Under the pieces are notes generated by a model, which saw nothing but the letters and a program-made list of their open reading frames with translations, made no database searches and was not told the DNA's origin. A program made the position numbers and the translations under genes. Positions 1 through 6,092 of a stretch of 7,095 nucleotides of DNA are shown here, one piece after another. Source of the stretch: Chloroflexota bacterium (lineage in GTDB: Bacteria > Chloroflexota > Anaerolineae > Promineifilales > Promineifilaceae); contig QQUD01000686.1 of the NCBI GenBank assembly GCA_008501785.1, forward strand, positions 1-7,095, read 5' to 3'. Within the stretch, counting starts at the first letter, position 1. Each line of letters opens with the position of its first letter.

Positions 1-1008
1 ATGAAAACGAACAAAGGGGCGTTTATTAGCTACTAATCGTACGCTGTTATTTAAGTCTTGAATTGCCTGTGTCACTTCTAGATGGTCGGCGGTGATATCG
101 AGGTCTGATGGAGAGTAAGCACACCGAAAGCCTGTCCTTTCATTAGCACTCCCACTCTCATTAATCTGCGAATTCCAGCGAAAGGCTGTGCGAACACCAA
201 AAATTCCCCCCAGATAACCACCGCCCCTTTGTACTTTGCTGTTTCCGGAGCTTGGACCTGATGGGTTAATATCTGGGGAATAGTTGTAATAGTTTTCATC
301 AAACCAATCGTTAACCCATTCGTTTACATTTCCAGCCATATCTAATACACCGTATGGACTGGCTGTAAGTGGATAACTTCCTACTTGAGTCGTATCACCA
401 ACACAATTGATTTCAAAGTTTGCTTGCCAGCACTGAGCAATTCCATTCCACCATGGGTACCTTCTGGCGTCAGTTCCACGTGCTGCTTTTTCCCATTCTG
501 CCTCAGTAGGAAGTCTCTTGTCTGCCCACGCACAGTAATCTGCGGCTTGGTCCCAATCGACATGAATCACAGGATAATTATCATAAAGTGGATTGTTGTA
601 ATATATAGGACGAGTCCTGGATTCGTAAGAGAGGGGGGGACCACATTCTCCTGCGGTGACGCATTCGGCATATTGTGCATTTGTTACCTCATTCTTATCA
701 ATATAGTAATCATCAAGATATACGGTGTGTAATGGGAGTTCATAATCTATGATACAAGACTCATCTGGGTTGTTTTCATCACATCCCATTTGAAAATCGC
801 CTGCAGGTATGAAAATCATGTCATCAAGCGTCAATTTATCTGCTTGTGCCAATGTTGTTTCTATTTCAGGAAGTTCGATTTGTTCGTTTGGTGGTTCTTC
901 AAATTTTTGTACATCAGCACTTGAGAGGGGTTTTGTGCTAAAGTTTGTCAGCCACAAGAGGAGCGTTGTAAAGACAAGTAGAAAGATCGTAATCCGAAAA
1001 CGCGACAT
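1..1008 (-). CDS. Exported SUMF1/FGE-sulfatase-fold protein, C-terminus beyond the window
   Basis: The frame is open from an ATG at 1008-1006 to the window edge, giving 336 residues with no stop. An AGGAG lies 8 nt upstream of the ATG. Residues 4-24 form a hydrophobic signal peptide or anchor, followed by an acidic linker to about 60. Residues 64-299 carry SUMF1-fold hallmarks: [10 protein letters not shown] (66-75), [10 protein letters not shown] (106-115), [14 protein letters not shown] (165-178), [13 protein letters not shown] (219-231), QRGGGY (260-265) and GFRCA (293-297). In true formylglycine-generating enzymes the stretch after RGGSY holds two copper-binding catalytic cysteines. Here it reads [14 protein letters not shown], with none, so sulfatase activation is unlikely and a structural or ligand-binding role is inferred. 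The usual PWGN is PWWN. After the fold, residues 304-336 ([20 protein letters not shown] within it) resemble the start of an extracellular domain seen in secreted Chloroflexota proteins; this is from memory. The fold is certain, the function unknown. Confidence 0.9.
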   Translation of the reverse strand, partial: MSRFRITIFLLVFTTLLLWLTNFSTKPLSSADVQKFEEPPNEQIELPEIETTLAQADKLTLDDMIFIPAGDFQMGCDENNPDESCIIDYELPLHTVYLDDYYIDKNEVTNAQYAECVTAGECGPPLSYESRTRPIYYNNPLYDNYPVIHVDWDQAADYCAWADKRLPTEAEWEKAARGTDARRYPWWNGIAQCWQANFEINCVGDTTQVGSYPLTASPYGVLDMAGNVNEWVNDWFDENYYNYSPDINPSGPSSGNSKVQRGGGYLGGIFGVRTAFRWNSQINESGSANERTGFRCAYSPSDLDITADHLEVTQAIQDLNNSVRLVANKRPFVRFH

Positions 1009-1066
1009 ATGTTTTTCTCCTAAATCTAATGTTTGCGAGAGCCTAGCAAATACGCAAGAAATTTTG

Positions 1067-1168
1067 TTCCTAAATAAAGGGCATGAAAAATTGATGTTTT
1101 TTCCCGCAAGAACTGAAAACAAAAATTCACAATTTATCAATGCTGGATATTTTTTATTTATTTAGGAA
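1067..1168. repeat. 12-bp perfect inverted repeat in the leader of the SUMF1-fold gene
   Basis: TTCCTAAATAAA at 1067-1078 is the exact reverse complement of TTTATTTAGGAA at 1157-1168, with 78 nt between them. If the promoter at 1186-1214 is correct, both arms lie in the transcribed leader and could pair in the mRNA. Both arms are AT-rich, so the structure is weak and could be accidental. Confidence 0.35.
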
Positions 1169-1185
1169 AAAACTGGTTAATTGTG

Positions 1186-1214
1186 ATTATAAGTAGAAGG
1201 TAGATCATATGCAA
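1186..1214 (-). promoter_or_regulatory. Candidate promoter of the SUMF1-fold gene
   Basis: On the minus strand TTGCAT (1214-1209) is followed after exactly 17 nt by a perfect TATAAT (1191-1186). The -10 is consensus, but the -35 matches TTGACA at only three positions. Transcription would start near 1179 and give a leader of roughly 170 nt before the ATG at 1008. The region is very AT-rich, so a chance match is possible. Confidence 0.4.
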
Positions 1215-1348
1215 GAGGAATCTATAACTTTGTTTACAACAAATGCCTGTTATTAATTTTTTGCAAAATCTTATGCACATTTCGAGGATTTTCGGCCAAT
1301 TTCTAATGTACGATAATTGTAATTAAGTTAGCTCTTTGGGATTTCGCG

Positions 1349-1421
1349 GGATTTGGAGTGGAGATTTTAGACGTTTCTCACGAGACCGTTTCGGATAAAG
1401 TCTCCACTCCCTATGAAATCC
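1349..1421. repeat. 73-nt long imperfect hairpin
   Basis: A perfect 10-bp inverted repeat, GGAGTGGAGA (1355-1364) and TCTCCACTCC (1401-1410), extends inward. Arms 1355-1373 and 1392-1410 match at 16 of 19 positions around an 18-nt loop. Outward there is a further pairing of GGATTT (1349-1354) with AAATCC (1416-1421) across a 5-nt bulge on the right side. No T-run follows on either strand, so a classical intrinsic terminator is not supported. It may be an RNA structure, a regulator-binding dyad or the remnant of a small palindromic element. Confidence 0.55.
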
Positions 1422-1476
1422 TGAAGACCCATAAAGTTTATGCGTGGAGCTATTTTTACGTGACCTTATCAAATCA

Positions 1477-1500
1477 AAAGTTCGCTATAATAGCTGCACG
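1477..1500 (+). promoter_or_regulatory. Promoter and dyad of the pseudogene copy (24-bp block, copy 1)
   Basis: TATAAT at 1486-1491 is a perfect -10, and the 24 bp from 1477 to 1500 are identical to 2397-2420 ahead of the intact regulator. The -10 sits inside the odd palindrome GCTAT-A-ATAGC (1484-1494). No good -35 is visible 16-18 nt upstream, which suggests activator dependence or another sigma factor. The start codon lies about 50 nt downstream. Retention of this block in front of a dead gene fits descent by tandem duplication. Confidence 0.6.
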
Positions 1501-1547
1501 AGAATAGCAGAATTTACACAACAAGCATTCTAAGACGAATTTATGAC

Positions 1548-1557
1548 CCAGACCCAC
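1548..1557. repeat. Target-site duplication, left copy
   Basis: CCAGACCCAC, the same as at 1681-1690. It is part of codons 2-5 of the ancestral reading frame. Confidence 0.9.
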
Positions 1558-1680
1558 CAGGGTTTTTCAGTAGTCGTGTTTTCATTGTCATTCCTGCGCA
1601 GGCAGGAATCCATCCTTGTCGAGTGCGAAGATGGATTCCCGCCTGCGCGGGAATGACAGCCTGACTACTGAAAAACCGTG
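1558..1680. mobile_element. 123-bp MITE-like non-autonomous element with nested palindromes
   Basis: The ends CAGGGTTTTTCAGTAGTC (1558-1575) and the reverse complement of 1663-1680 match at 17 of 18 positions. The 10-bp sequence CCAGACCCAC occurs immediately left (1548-1557) and right (1681-1690). The direct repeat can be stretched to 11 bp, which moves the left boundary by one base. The element has no coding capacity, and its insertion split an identifiable gene, so its boundaries are independently confirmed by the intact paralogue. CAGGG ends with duplications near 10 bp recall ISAs1-type elements from memory, with IS4-type as an alternative; no transposase lies in the window. Confidence that this is an inserted element is very high, and its family is uncertain. 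Confidence 0.93.
1586..1658. repeat. Nested REP-like palindrome inside the MITE
   Basis: Arms 1586-1614 and 1630-1658 are reverse complements at 27 of 29 positions, and both mismatches would be G-U pairs in RNA. Each arm is itself a hairpin. On the left, ATTCCTGC and GCAGGAAT (8 bp) surround the loop GCAG. The GTCATTCC..GCAGGC..GGAATCC pattern is widespread in bacterial genomes as a REP-like repeat; this is from memory. The element could form a cruciform in DNA or a strong hairpin in RNA. Confidence 0.85.
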
Positions 1681-1690
1681 CCAGACCCAC
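1681..1690. repeat. Target-site duplication, right copy
   Basis: CCAGACCCAC, the same as at 1548-1557. Coding homology with the intact regulator resumes directly after it at 1691. Confidence 0.9.
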
Positions 1691-2067
1691 CCTAAATTAG
1701 TAGAAAACATGCCCTTACGCATCTATTTACTTGGTGATTTTCGCATAGAGAATGATGGTGATGCGGTTGAGCTGCGGCATAGCAAGGCGCGGGCTTTGTT
1801 TGCTTATTTGCTGCTGCATTCGAAGGTGCGCCATTTGCGGGAGCATTTGGCCGATTTGTTGTGGCCTGATTCGGCGGCGGATCGGGCGGGGCGCAACTTG
1901 TCGGATGCGCTGTACCGGCTGCGGCAGGTGATTGGGGACCGGTGCCTGACCGTGGAGCGGGATGCAATTACCTTGCAGCCGGATGTAAGTTTGTAGGAAT
2001 TTGTGGGATGGGAGCAGGTTTGTGTATGCTTTCGCTTGTGGTTGATGGTGAGAAACGGCCGTTTTTA

Positions 2068-2280
2068 CTATTCTAAATTCTCTACATCAGCCAAGTCCTG
2101 TTTTACGATTGTATAAACTCTTTGAAGTCTTGGTTCACAATCATATTTCCACTGGTGATATTCGCGTCGAATTTGTTCCAATGCGGCTAAACGGGCTTGA
2201 TAGGGTTGTTTACGCCAATAATCGGATTCGCGACTTTGGTTTTCAATTGATACTTTTCGGTACACTTTTTGCATGGTCAT
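2068..2280 (-). CDS. Small conserved-type protein of unknown function, 70 aa
   Basis: The ATG at 2280-2278 gives 70 residues; a second ATG two codons later is possible. The protein is hydrophilic and helical, with no signal peptide or membrane segment. Visible blocks are YRKVSIENQSRESDYWRKQPYQARLAALEQIRREYHQWKY split across residues 7-46, and the C-terminal EPRLQRVYTIVK (about 49-60). The combination of YW..P..RLAALE..R and RLQRVY recalls small uncharacterised proteins common in Chloroflexota and Cyanobacteria, often beside nucleotidyltransferase or AbiEii-like toxin genes. That is recollection and not tested. Here no partner follows: the next sequence downstream on its strand is the regulator pseudogene. 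It may be an orphan antitoxin-like gene, or simply a single gene. No Shine-Dalgarno sequence precedes the start. Confidence 0.75.
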   Translation of the reverse strand: MTMQKVYRKVSIENQSRESDYWRKQPYQARLAALEQIRREYHQWKYDCEPRLQRVYTIVKQDLADVENLE

Positions 2281-2289
2281 ATTAAGTTA

Positions 2290-2298
2290 ATTATACCA
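2290..2298 (-). promoter_or_regulatory. Extended -10 promoter giving a near-leaderless transcript
   Basis: On the minus strand TGG (2298-2296) directly precedes TATAAT (2295-2290), an extended -10 (TGnTATAAT). Only 9 nt separate the -10 from the ATG at 2280, so initiation 6-7 nt past the -10 would leave a leader of a few bases. No well-spaced -35 is visible, which an extended -10 can tolerate. The missing ribosome site agrees with leaderless translation. Confidence 0.55.
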
Positions 2299-2396
2299 TA
2301 GATGGGTGACCTCAAACCTTGTGGAAATGTTGGTGAGACTAGAATCTGTAACAGAATTTATACTGTAGACCCCATTTGGGCAACCATTTCATTTTG

Positions 2397-2420
2397 AAAG
2401 TTCGCTATAATAGCTGCACG
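2397..2420 (+). promoter_or_regulatory. Promoter and dyad of the BTAD regulator (24-bp block, copy 2)
   Basis: TATAAT at 2406-2411 lies within the odd palindrome GCTAT-A-ATAGC (2404-2414). All 24 bp are identical to 1477-1500. A start near 2418 would give a leader of about 46 nt to the ATG at 2464. The leader itself stays similar between the two copies, though less so than the block. No consensus -35 and no clear Shine-Dalgarno sequence are visible. About 50 bp further upstream is another 5-1-5 palindrome, TCTGT-A-ACAGA (2345-2355). A dyad covering the -10 would suit a repressor or autoregulation, which is inference. Confidence 0.6.
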
Positions 2421-2463
2421 GGAAAAGCTGAATTTACTCAACGAACAGTCTAATACGATTTTT

Positions 2464-5400
2464 ATGACCCAAAAGAAACCCAATTTGATTAAAAACGTCC
2501 CTTTGCGCATCTATTTACTAGGTGATTTTCGCATAGAGAATTATGCTGGCGCGATTGAGCTGCGGCACAGCAAGGCGCGGGCCTTGTTTGCATATTTGCT
2601 GCTGCATTCGAAGGTGCGCCATTTGCGGGAGCATTTGGCCGATTTGTTGTGGCCGGAGTCGGCAGCGGATCGGGCGGGGCGCAACTTGTCGGATGCGCTG
2701 TACCGGCTGCGGCAGGTGATTGGTGACCAGTGGTTGACCGTGGAGCGGGACGCGATTGCCTTGCAGCCTGATGCGGATTTGTGGGTGGATGTGTGGGCAT
2801 TTGAAGCGGGTGTGGCGGCAAATGACCGGGCGGCATGGGAGCAGGCGGTTGGGCTGTATGCAGGTGTGTTGCTGCCTGAATTTTATGATGAATGGGTGCT
2901 GGCGTGGCGTACTTTGTTGCAAGAGGATTTTGTGGTGGTGCTGCTGCGTTTGGGTGAATGGGCCGAGGATGCGCATTTGCCAGAACGGGCGCGGAACTAT
3001 TTTCAGCAGTTGACGGTGACGGCTCCTTTGCGTGAGATTGGGTATCAGGGATTAATGCGAGCGTTGGCAGGGCTGGGCCGTTTTGGGGAAGCGGTGGCTG
3101 TTTATGAGTCCTGTGTGGAAACGTTGGAGCGTGAGCTGGGTGTGTTACCAGATGCGGAAACGCGGGCGTTGCGTGATCAATTGCAGGGTGAACGGGAAGT
3201 GGTGCAGCAGCAGACGGCGCAGGTGCAGTTGTGGCAACGGCCGTTTACCGGTCGCATCACCGAACGAGCCACCCTCATCGACGCCCTCGACGACGCACGC
3301 CAAGGGCGCGGCGGCGTAATTGCTATCGAAGGGGATGCGGGCATGGGCAAGAGCCGCCTGCTGGCCGAGATTGTGAAAAGTGCTGAGTGGCGCAAAATGA
3401 GCGTGGTGCAGGGGACGGCGGCGGCGTTTACGGCCGTTTCTCCCTTCTCACCCCTCACCGACAGTTTGTCCGACGCGATCACCGGGCCGCGTGTGGCGCA
3501 GTTGGAAACGATGCTGGCCGATGACACACTGGCAACGGTTGCCGTATTGCATGAAGAATGGCAGCCATTGGCGACGCTGGCCAATTTACCAATTGATGCC
3601 GCGCACAAACGGTTTTTTCAGGCATTGGTCACAATTTGCCGTACATTGACTGAGCTATCGCCCCATTTACTAGTACTGGATGATGTGCAGTGGGCCGGTC
3701 CAGATTTTTGGCAGGCGCTGGATGCGCTGGTGCCAATGGTGCGTGAAAATCGACTGCTGGTGCTGTTGTCGTATCGACGTGAAGCGATGGCGGCGCGGGC
3801 TGAATGGCAGTTTTTGGAGAATTGGGAACGCAATGGCACGCTGCGCGTGCTGCCGCTGCAGCCGTTGGCGCGGAATGATGTGTTGCAGCTTTTGCCGCCT
3901 GCGAAACAGGTGGATGTGGATGAGGTGCTGGCGGGGACGGGCGGCAATCCGTATTTTGTGACGGAGGTGTTATTTTCGTTGGCGCATGGGGGTGAGGCTT
4001 ATCGGGAAACGGCCGTTACCCGCGCATCCACATTACCCCAAATGGCTCAATCCGCACTGCAAGCGGCGGCGGTGATTGGTAAACAGGTGCCGTATCGCGT
4101 GTGGGCGGCGCTGGTGGATTTGTCGCCGTTGCAGTTGGCACAGGTGAGTGAACATCTGGTGCGCCAATATTTGTTGGAACCGGCAGCGGATGGGTATCAG
4201 TTTACACATGATTTGGTGCGTGAAGCGATTTACACAAACATCGACCCGGTGCAGCGGCGACAGTTTCATCAACAAATTGGGGCGCTGCTGGCGGATGATC
4301 CAGCACAGTTGCGGGCGCGAGCTTATCATGTAGAGGAGGCGGGGGAAACGGGAACGGCCGTTGATCTCTATCGTCAAATTGGCGAGCAGGACATGGCGAG
4401 TTTTGCGTATACTGACGCGCAAATGGCGTTTGATCGGGCGTTGGCGCTGGCAACTGATTTGCCTGTTGATGTGCAGTTGAATATTTATTTGCAGTTAATT
4501 CGTGCTTGTGAGGTGACGGGCGATCAGGTAGAGCAGCAAGATGTACTGAAGGTGGCGCTGCCGTTGGCAAAAAATCACAAAGACCCTGCGCTGCTGATTT
4601 CGCTGCTGATGGAGCAGGGATATTTTGAGATGAAGCAGGGGGAGTTTGATGCAGCGGATGATGTATTGCGTGAGGCGTTGGCGCTGGCAGAGAGGATGAA
4701 TGATTTGGCGGCGCAGGGGAAGATTCAGGAGCGGTTGGGGGATATGGCGCTGCGGTTGGGTAAGAATATGGAGGCGGTTGGGTTGTTTGAAACGGCCGTT
4801 TCGCTTGCCCAACAAACTAACAATCTGCCGCTTGAAGGGCGGTCGCTGGATGGCATTGGATATGCGTTGTGTCAGCATTCGCGTCCCTTGGCTGAATATG
4901 CACCTTATTTTGAAAAAGCGATTGCACTGCACCAGCAGAGCGGCAATCCGTATGACGAAGCACGCACGTTGGTCAGCTATTTTTCGACGCTGCAAAATGG
5001 GGGCGCTTGGGATCGGGTGCTGACGATGGCGGATGATGTGATTGCGGCGCAGCAGGCGATTAATTACCGGCGCGGTGAGGCGATTGCGTATCAGGCGTAT
5101 GGCTTGGCAGCGGGACAGCTGGGTGATTATGTGCTGGCGGAGCAAGTTTTGCACAAGGCGCTGGCTGGATTTCATGCAGTGGGTGAACCGTTGGGCGCAG
5201 CGATTGCGACGACGGCTTTAGGCTCGATGGTACACCGGCAGGGGAAGTTGGCTGAAGCGACAGCTTATTTTAAGGATGCCCTGGCAATGGCGCAGCGGAT
5301 GGAATCGAGCATGTTTGTGGCGATGACGCAGCGGGATTGGAGCAGCTTGTTGGTGGAGATGGGGGAGTGGGAAACGGCCGTTTTGCTGCTGCAAGAGGCG

Positions 5401-6069
5401 ATTTCGATTTGGATTGAGCAGGAGGATAAGCTGTCTCAATATCGTTGTGAGACGCTGTTGGGGTTGGCGTATGTCGGGTTAGGCAAGCAGGATGCGGCAT
5501 TGGCACAGGCGCAGGCTGGCTGGGCTGCGTTTCAGGATTTAGATTCGATTTTTGGGGAGGAGCGTGAGTTGTGGCTGTGGGAATTGGCGCAGTTGTGTGA
5601 GAAGGTGGGGTTGGAGGAGGAAACGGCCGTTATTATCCGCGCCGCCTATAATGAACTACAAACCCACGCCCGTGCCATCAAAGACCACGCCATTCGCCAT
5701 CGCTTTTTTGTGCAAGTGCCAACCAATCGTGCCATTGTCAACGCCTATGACCAGCAGGAAAAGATCGGACGCACCCAACAGATCATGCTAGCCCACAAAG
5801 ATGCGCCCCTTGGTCGCGCCCTTACCCCCGATGACATGGTAGTTGTGCAGTGGACTATTTTGGCACCCGAAGATGAAGCGATTGCCAACAAAACCGAGCG
5901 CCGCCGCACTCAACTCAAACGCCTGCTCACCGAATCCACTACCCAAAACGCCACTCCCACCGACGACGATCTGGCCGCCGCACTCAACGTCAGCCGCCGC
6001 ACCATCCTGCGCGACATGCAGTCCTTGGCAGCGGCAGGTGTCACCTGGCAAACTCGCGGGCGCGGATAA
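2464..6069 (+). CDS. Large BTAD/AAA-ATPase/TPR transcriptional regulator with terminal HTH, 1201 aa
   Basis: Residues 13-105 form the OmpR/PhoB-like winged helix found ahead of BTAD domains (PLRIYLLGDFRIE at the start, then RALFAYLLLH and LADLLWPES). Residues about 106-240 are the BTAD helical domain (WEQAVGLYAGVLLPEF; ending ERELGVLPDAETRAL). Residues 259-560 are a P-loop ATPase of the AfsR/MalT (STAND-like) type: FTGR 261-264, Walker A GDAGMGKS 290-297, Walker B LLVLDDVQW 402-410, GGNPYFVTE 493-501. From about 610 to 1075 run TPR-like helix pairs. Residues 1144-1201 hold TERRRTQLKRLL and a DeoR/HTH_11-like helix-turn-helix (TDDDLAAALNVSRRTILRDM, 1166-1185). Family knowledge suggests a cytoplasmic, nucleotide-switched activator. 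The signal and target genes are unknown. The ATG is supported by the parallel start of the pseudogene. Oddities are two DNA-binding domains at opposite ends, seven ACGGCCGT palindromes, and patches of C-ending codons after some of them, notably from 5632 to the end. Confidence 0.95.
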   Translation: MTQKKPNLIKNVPLRIYLLGDFRIENYAGAIELRHSKARALFAYLLLHSKVRHLREHLADLLWPESAADRAGRNLSDALYRLRQVIGDQWLTVERDAIALQPDADLWVDVWAFEAGVAANDRAAWEQAVGLYAGVLLPEFYDEWVLAWRTLLQEDFVVVLLRLGEWAEDAHLPERARNYFQQLTVTAPLREIGYQGLMRALAGLGRFGEAVAVYESCVETLERELGVLPDAETRALRDQLQGEREVVQQQTAQVQLWQRPFTGRITERATLIDALDDARQGRGGVIAIEGDAGMGKSRLLAEIVKSAEWRKMSVVQGTAAAFTAVSPFSPLTDSLSDAITGPRVAQLETMLADDTLATVAVLHEEWQPLATLANLPIDAAHKRFFQALVTICRTLTELSPHLLVLDDVQWAGPDFWQALDALVPMVRENRLLVLLSYRREAMAARAEWQFLENWERNGTLRVLPLQPLARNDVLQLLPPAKQVDVDEVLAGTGGNPYFVTEVLFSLAHGGEAYRETAVTRASTLPQMAQSALQAAAVIGKQVPYRVWAALVDLSPLQLAQVSEHLVRQYLLEPAADGYQFTHDLVREAIYTNIDPVQRRQFHQQIGALLADDPAQLRARAYHVEEAGETGTAVDLYRQIGEQDMASFAYTDAQMAFDRALALATDLPVDVQLNIYLQLIRACEVTGDQVEQQDVLKVALPLAKNHKDPALLISLLMEQGYFEMKQGEFDAADDVLREALALAERMNDLAAQGKIQERLGDMALRLGKNMEAVGLFETAVSLAQQTNNLPLEGRSLDGIGYALCQHSRPLAEYAPYFEKAIALHQQSGNPYDEARTLVSYFSTLQNGGAWDRVLTMADDVIAAQQAINYRRGEAIAYQAYGLAAGQLGDYVLAEQVLHKALAGFHAVGEPLGAAIATTALGSMVHRQGKLAEATAYFKDALAMAQRMESSMFVAMTQRDWSSLLVEMGEWETAVLLLQEAISIWIEQEDKLSQYRCETLLGLAYVGLGKQDAALAQAQAGWAAFQDLDSIFGEERELWLWELAQLCEKVGLEEETAVIIRAAYNELQTHARAIKDHAIRHRFFVQVPTNRAIVNAYDQQEKIGRTQQIMLAHKDAPLGRALTPDDMVVVQWTILAPEDEAIANKTERRRTQLKRLLTESTTQNATPTDDDLAAALNVSRRTILRDMQSLAAAGVTWQTRGRG

Positions 6070-6092
6070 TTGAACAGGAAGAAGTAGTCAGA

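Larger units (their letters stand above)
1009..1542. other. Non-coding region between divergent genes
   Basis: This AT-rich stretch of about 530 bp separates the minus-strand SUMF1-fold gene from the plus-strand regulator pseudogene. I see no credible gene: the longest open stretches are either short or lack a ribosome site. It contains the candidate promoter and leader repeat of the left gene, the hairpin at 1349-1421, and the promoter copy at 1484-1500. The remaining part, about 1215-1345, shows nothing I can name. Confidence 0.6.
1543..2031 (+). pseudogene. Truncated, MITE-interrupted copy of the BTAD regulator N-terminus
   Basis: Removing the 123-bp element and one 10-bp repeat joins 1543-1557 to 1691 onward. 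This restores an open frame beginning MTQTHPKLVENMPLRI, which aligns without gaps to MTQKKPNLIKNVPLRI of the intact gene at 2464. About 90 of the first 106 residues are identical, and the winged-helix core is nearly unchanged. Three lesions are visible. The insertion creates a 37-codon reading ending at TGA 1654-1656. A nonsense TAG at 1994-1996 falls exactly at the position of Trp107 of the intact copy (TGG to TAG). A net in-frame loss of 13 codons precedes a residual WEQ (2009-2017). Similarity fades by about 2031, so the BTAD, ATPase and TPR parts are gone. An open frame from TTG 1616 starts inside the element and has no convincing ribosome site. A short DNA-binding-only product remains possible but is not favoured. 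Confidence 0.9.
2053..5631. repeat. Highly iterated palindrome ACGGCCGT, eight dispersed copies
   Basis: Perfect ACGGCCGT cores, given with the extent of perfect symmetry: 2053-2064 (12 bp), 3236-3245 (10), 3430-3437 (8), 4008-4017 (10), 4353-4362 (10), 4789-4802 (14), 5372-5383 (12) and 5622-5631 (10). One copy is intergenic, 3 bp past the stop of the small minus-strand gene. Seven lie in the regulator. Six of those read T-A-V in frame, and the copy at 3236 is in another frame and reads R-P-F. An 8-mer is expected about 0.05 times in this stretch. There is none in 1-2050 or 5632-7095. The core contains CGGCCG, an EagI-type site. Protein-binding, methylation or mutational-bias roles are inferences. 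Confidence 0.85.

Noticed and set aside
1208..1255. Short plus-strand frame of 15 codons from ATG 1208
   Set aside because: Too short, with no ribosome site and no similarity recognised.
1549..1690. CRISPR-like or tandem repeat reading of the repeated palindromes
   Set aside because: There is only one inverted pair and one flanking duplication, and no regular spacers. A single transposable unit explains all of it.
1616..1996. Open frame of 126 codons starting TTG inside the MITE
   Set aside because: The start and first 20 or so codons come from the inserted element, there is no convincing ribosome site, and the frame ends at a nonsense codon in the BTAD linker. It is the remnant of the pseudogene.
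3075..3084. GGGCCGTTTT as a further copy of the iterated palindrome
   Set aside because: Only half the palindrome is present and there is no skew change around it.
4495..5175. Long minus-strand open frame of 226 codons inside the regulator
   Set aside because: It is a shadow of the GC-rich coding strand: rich in Arg, Gln, His and Ile, without a recognisable domain, and overlaid on well-supported TPR-like coding sequence.
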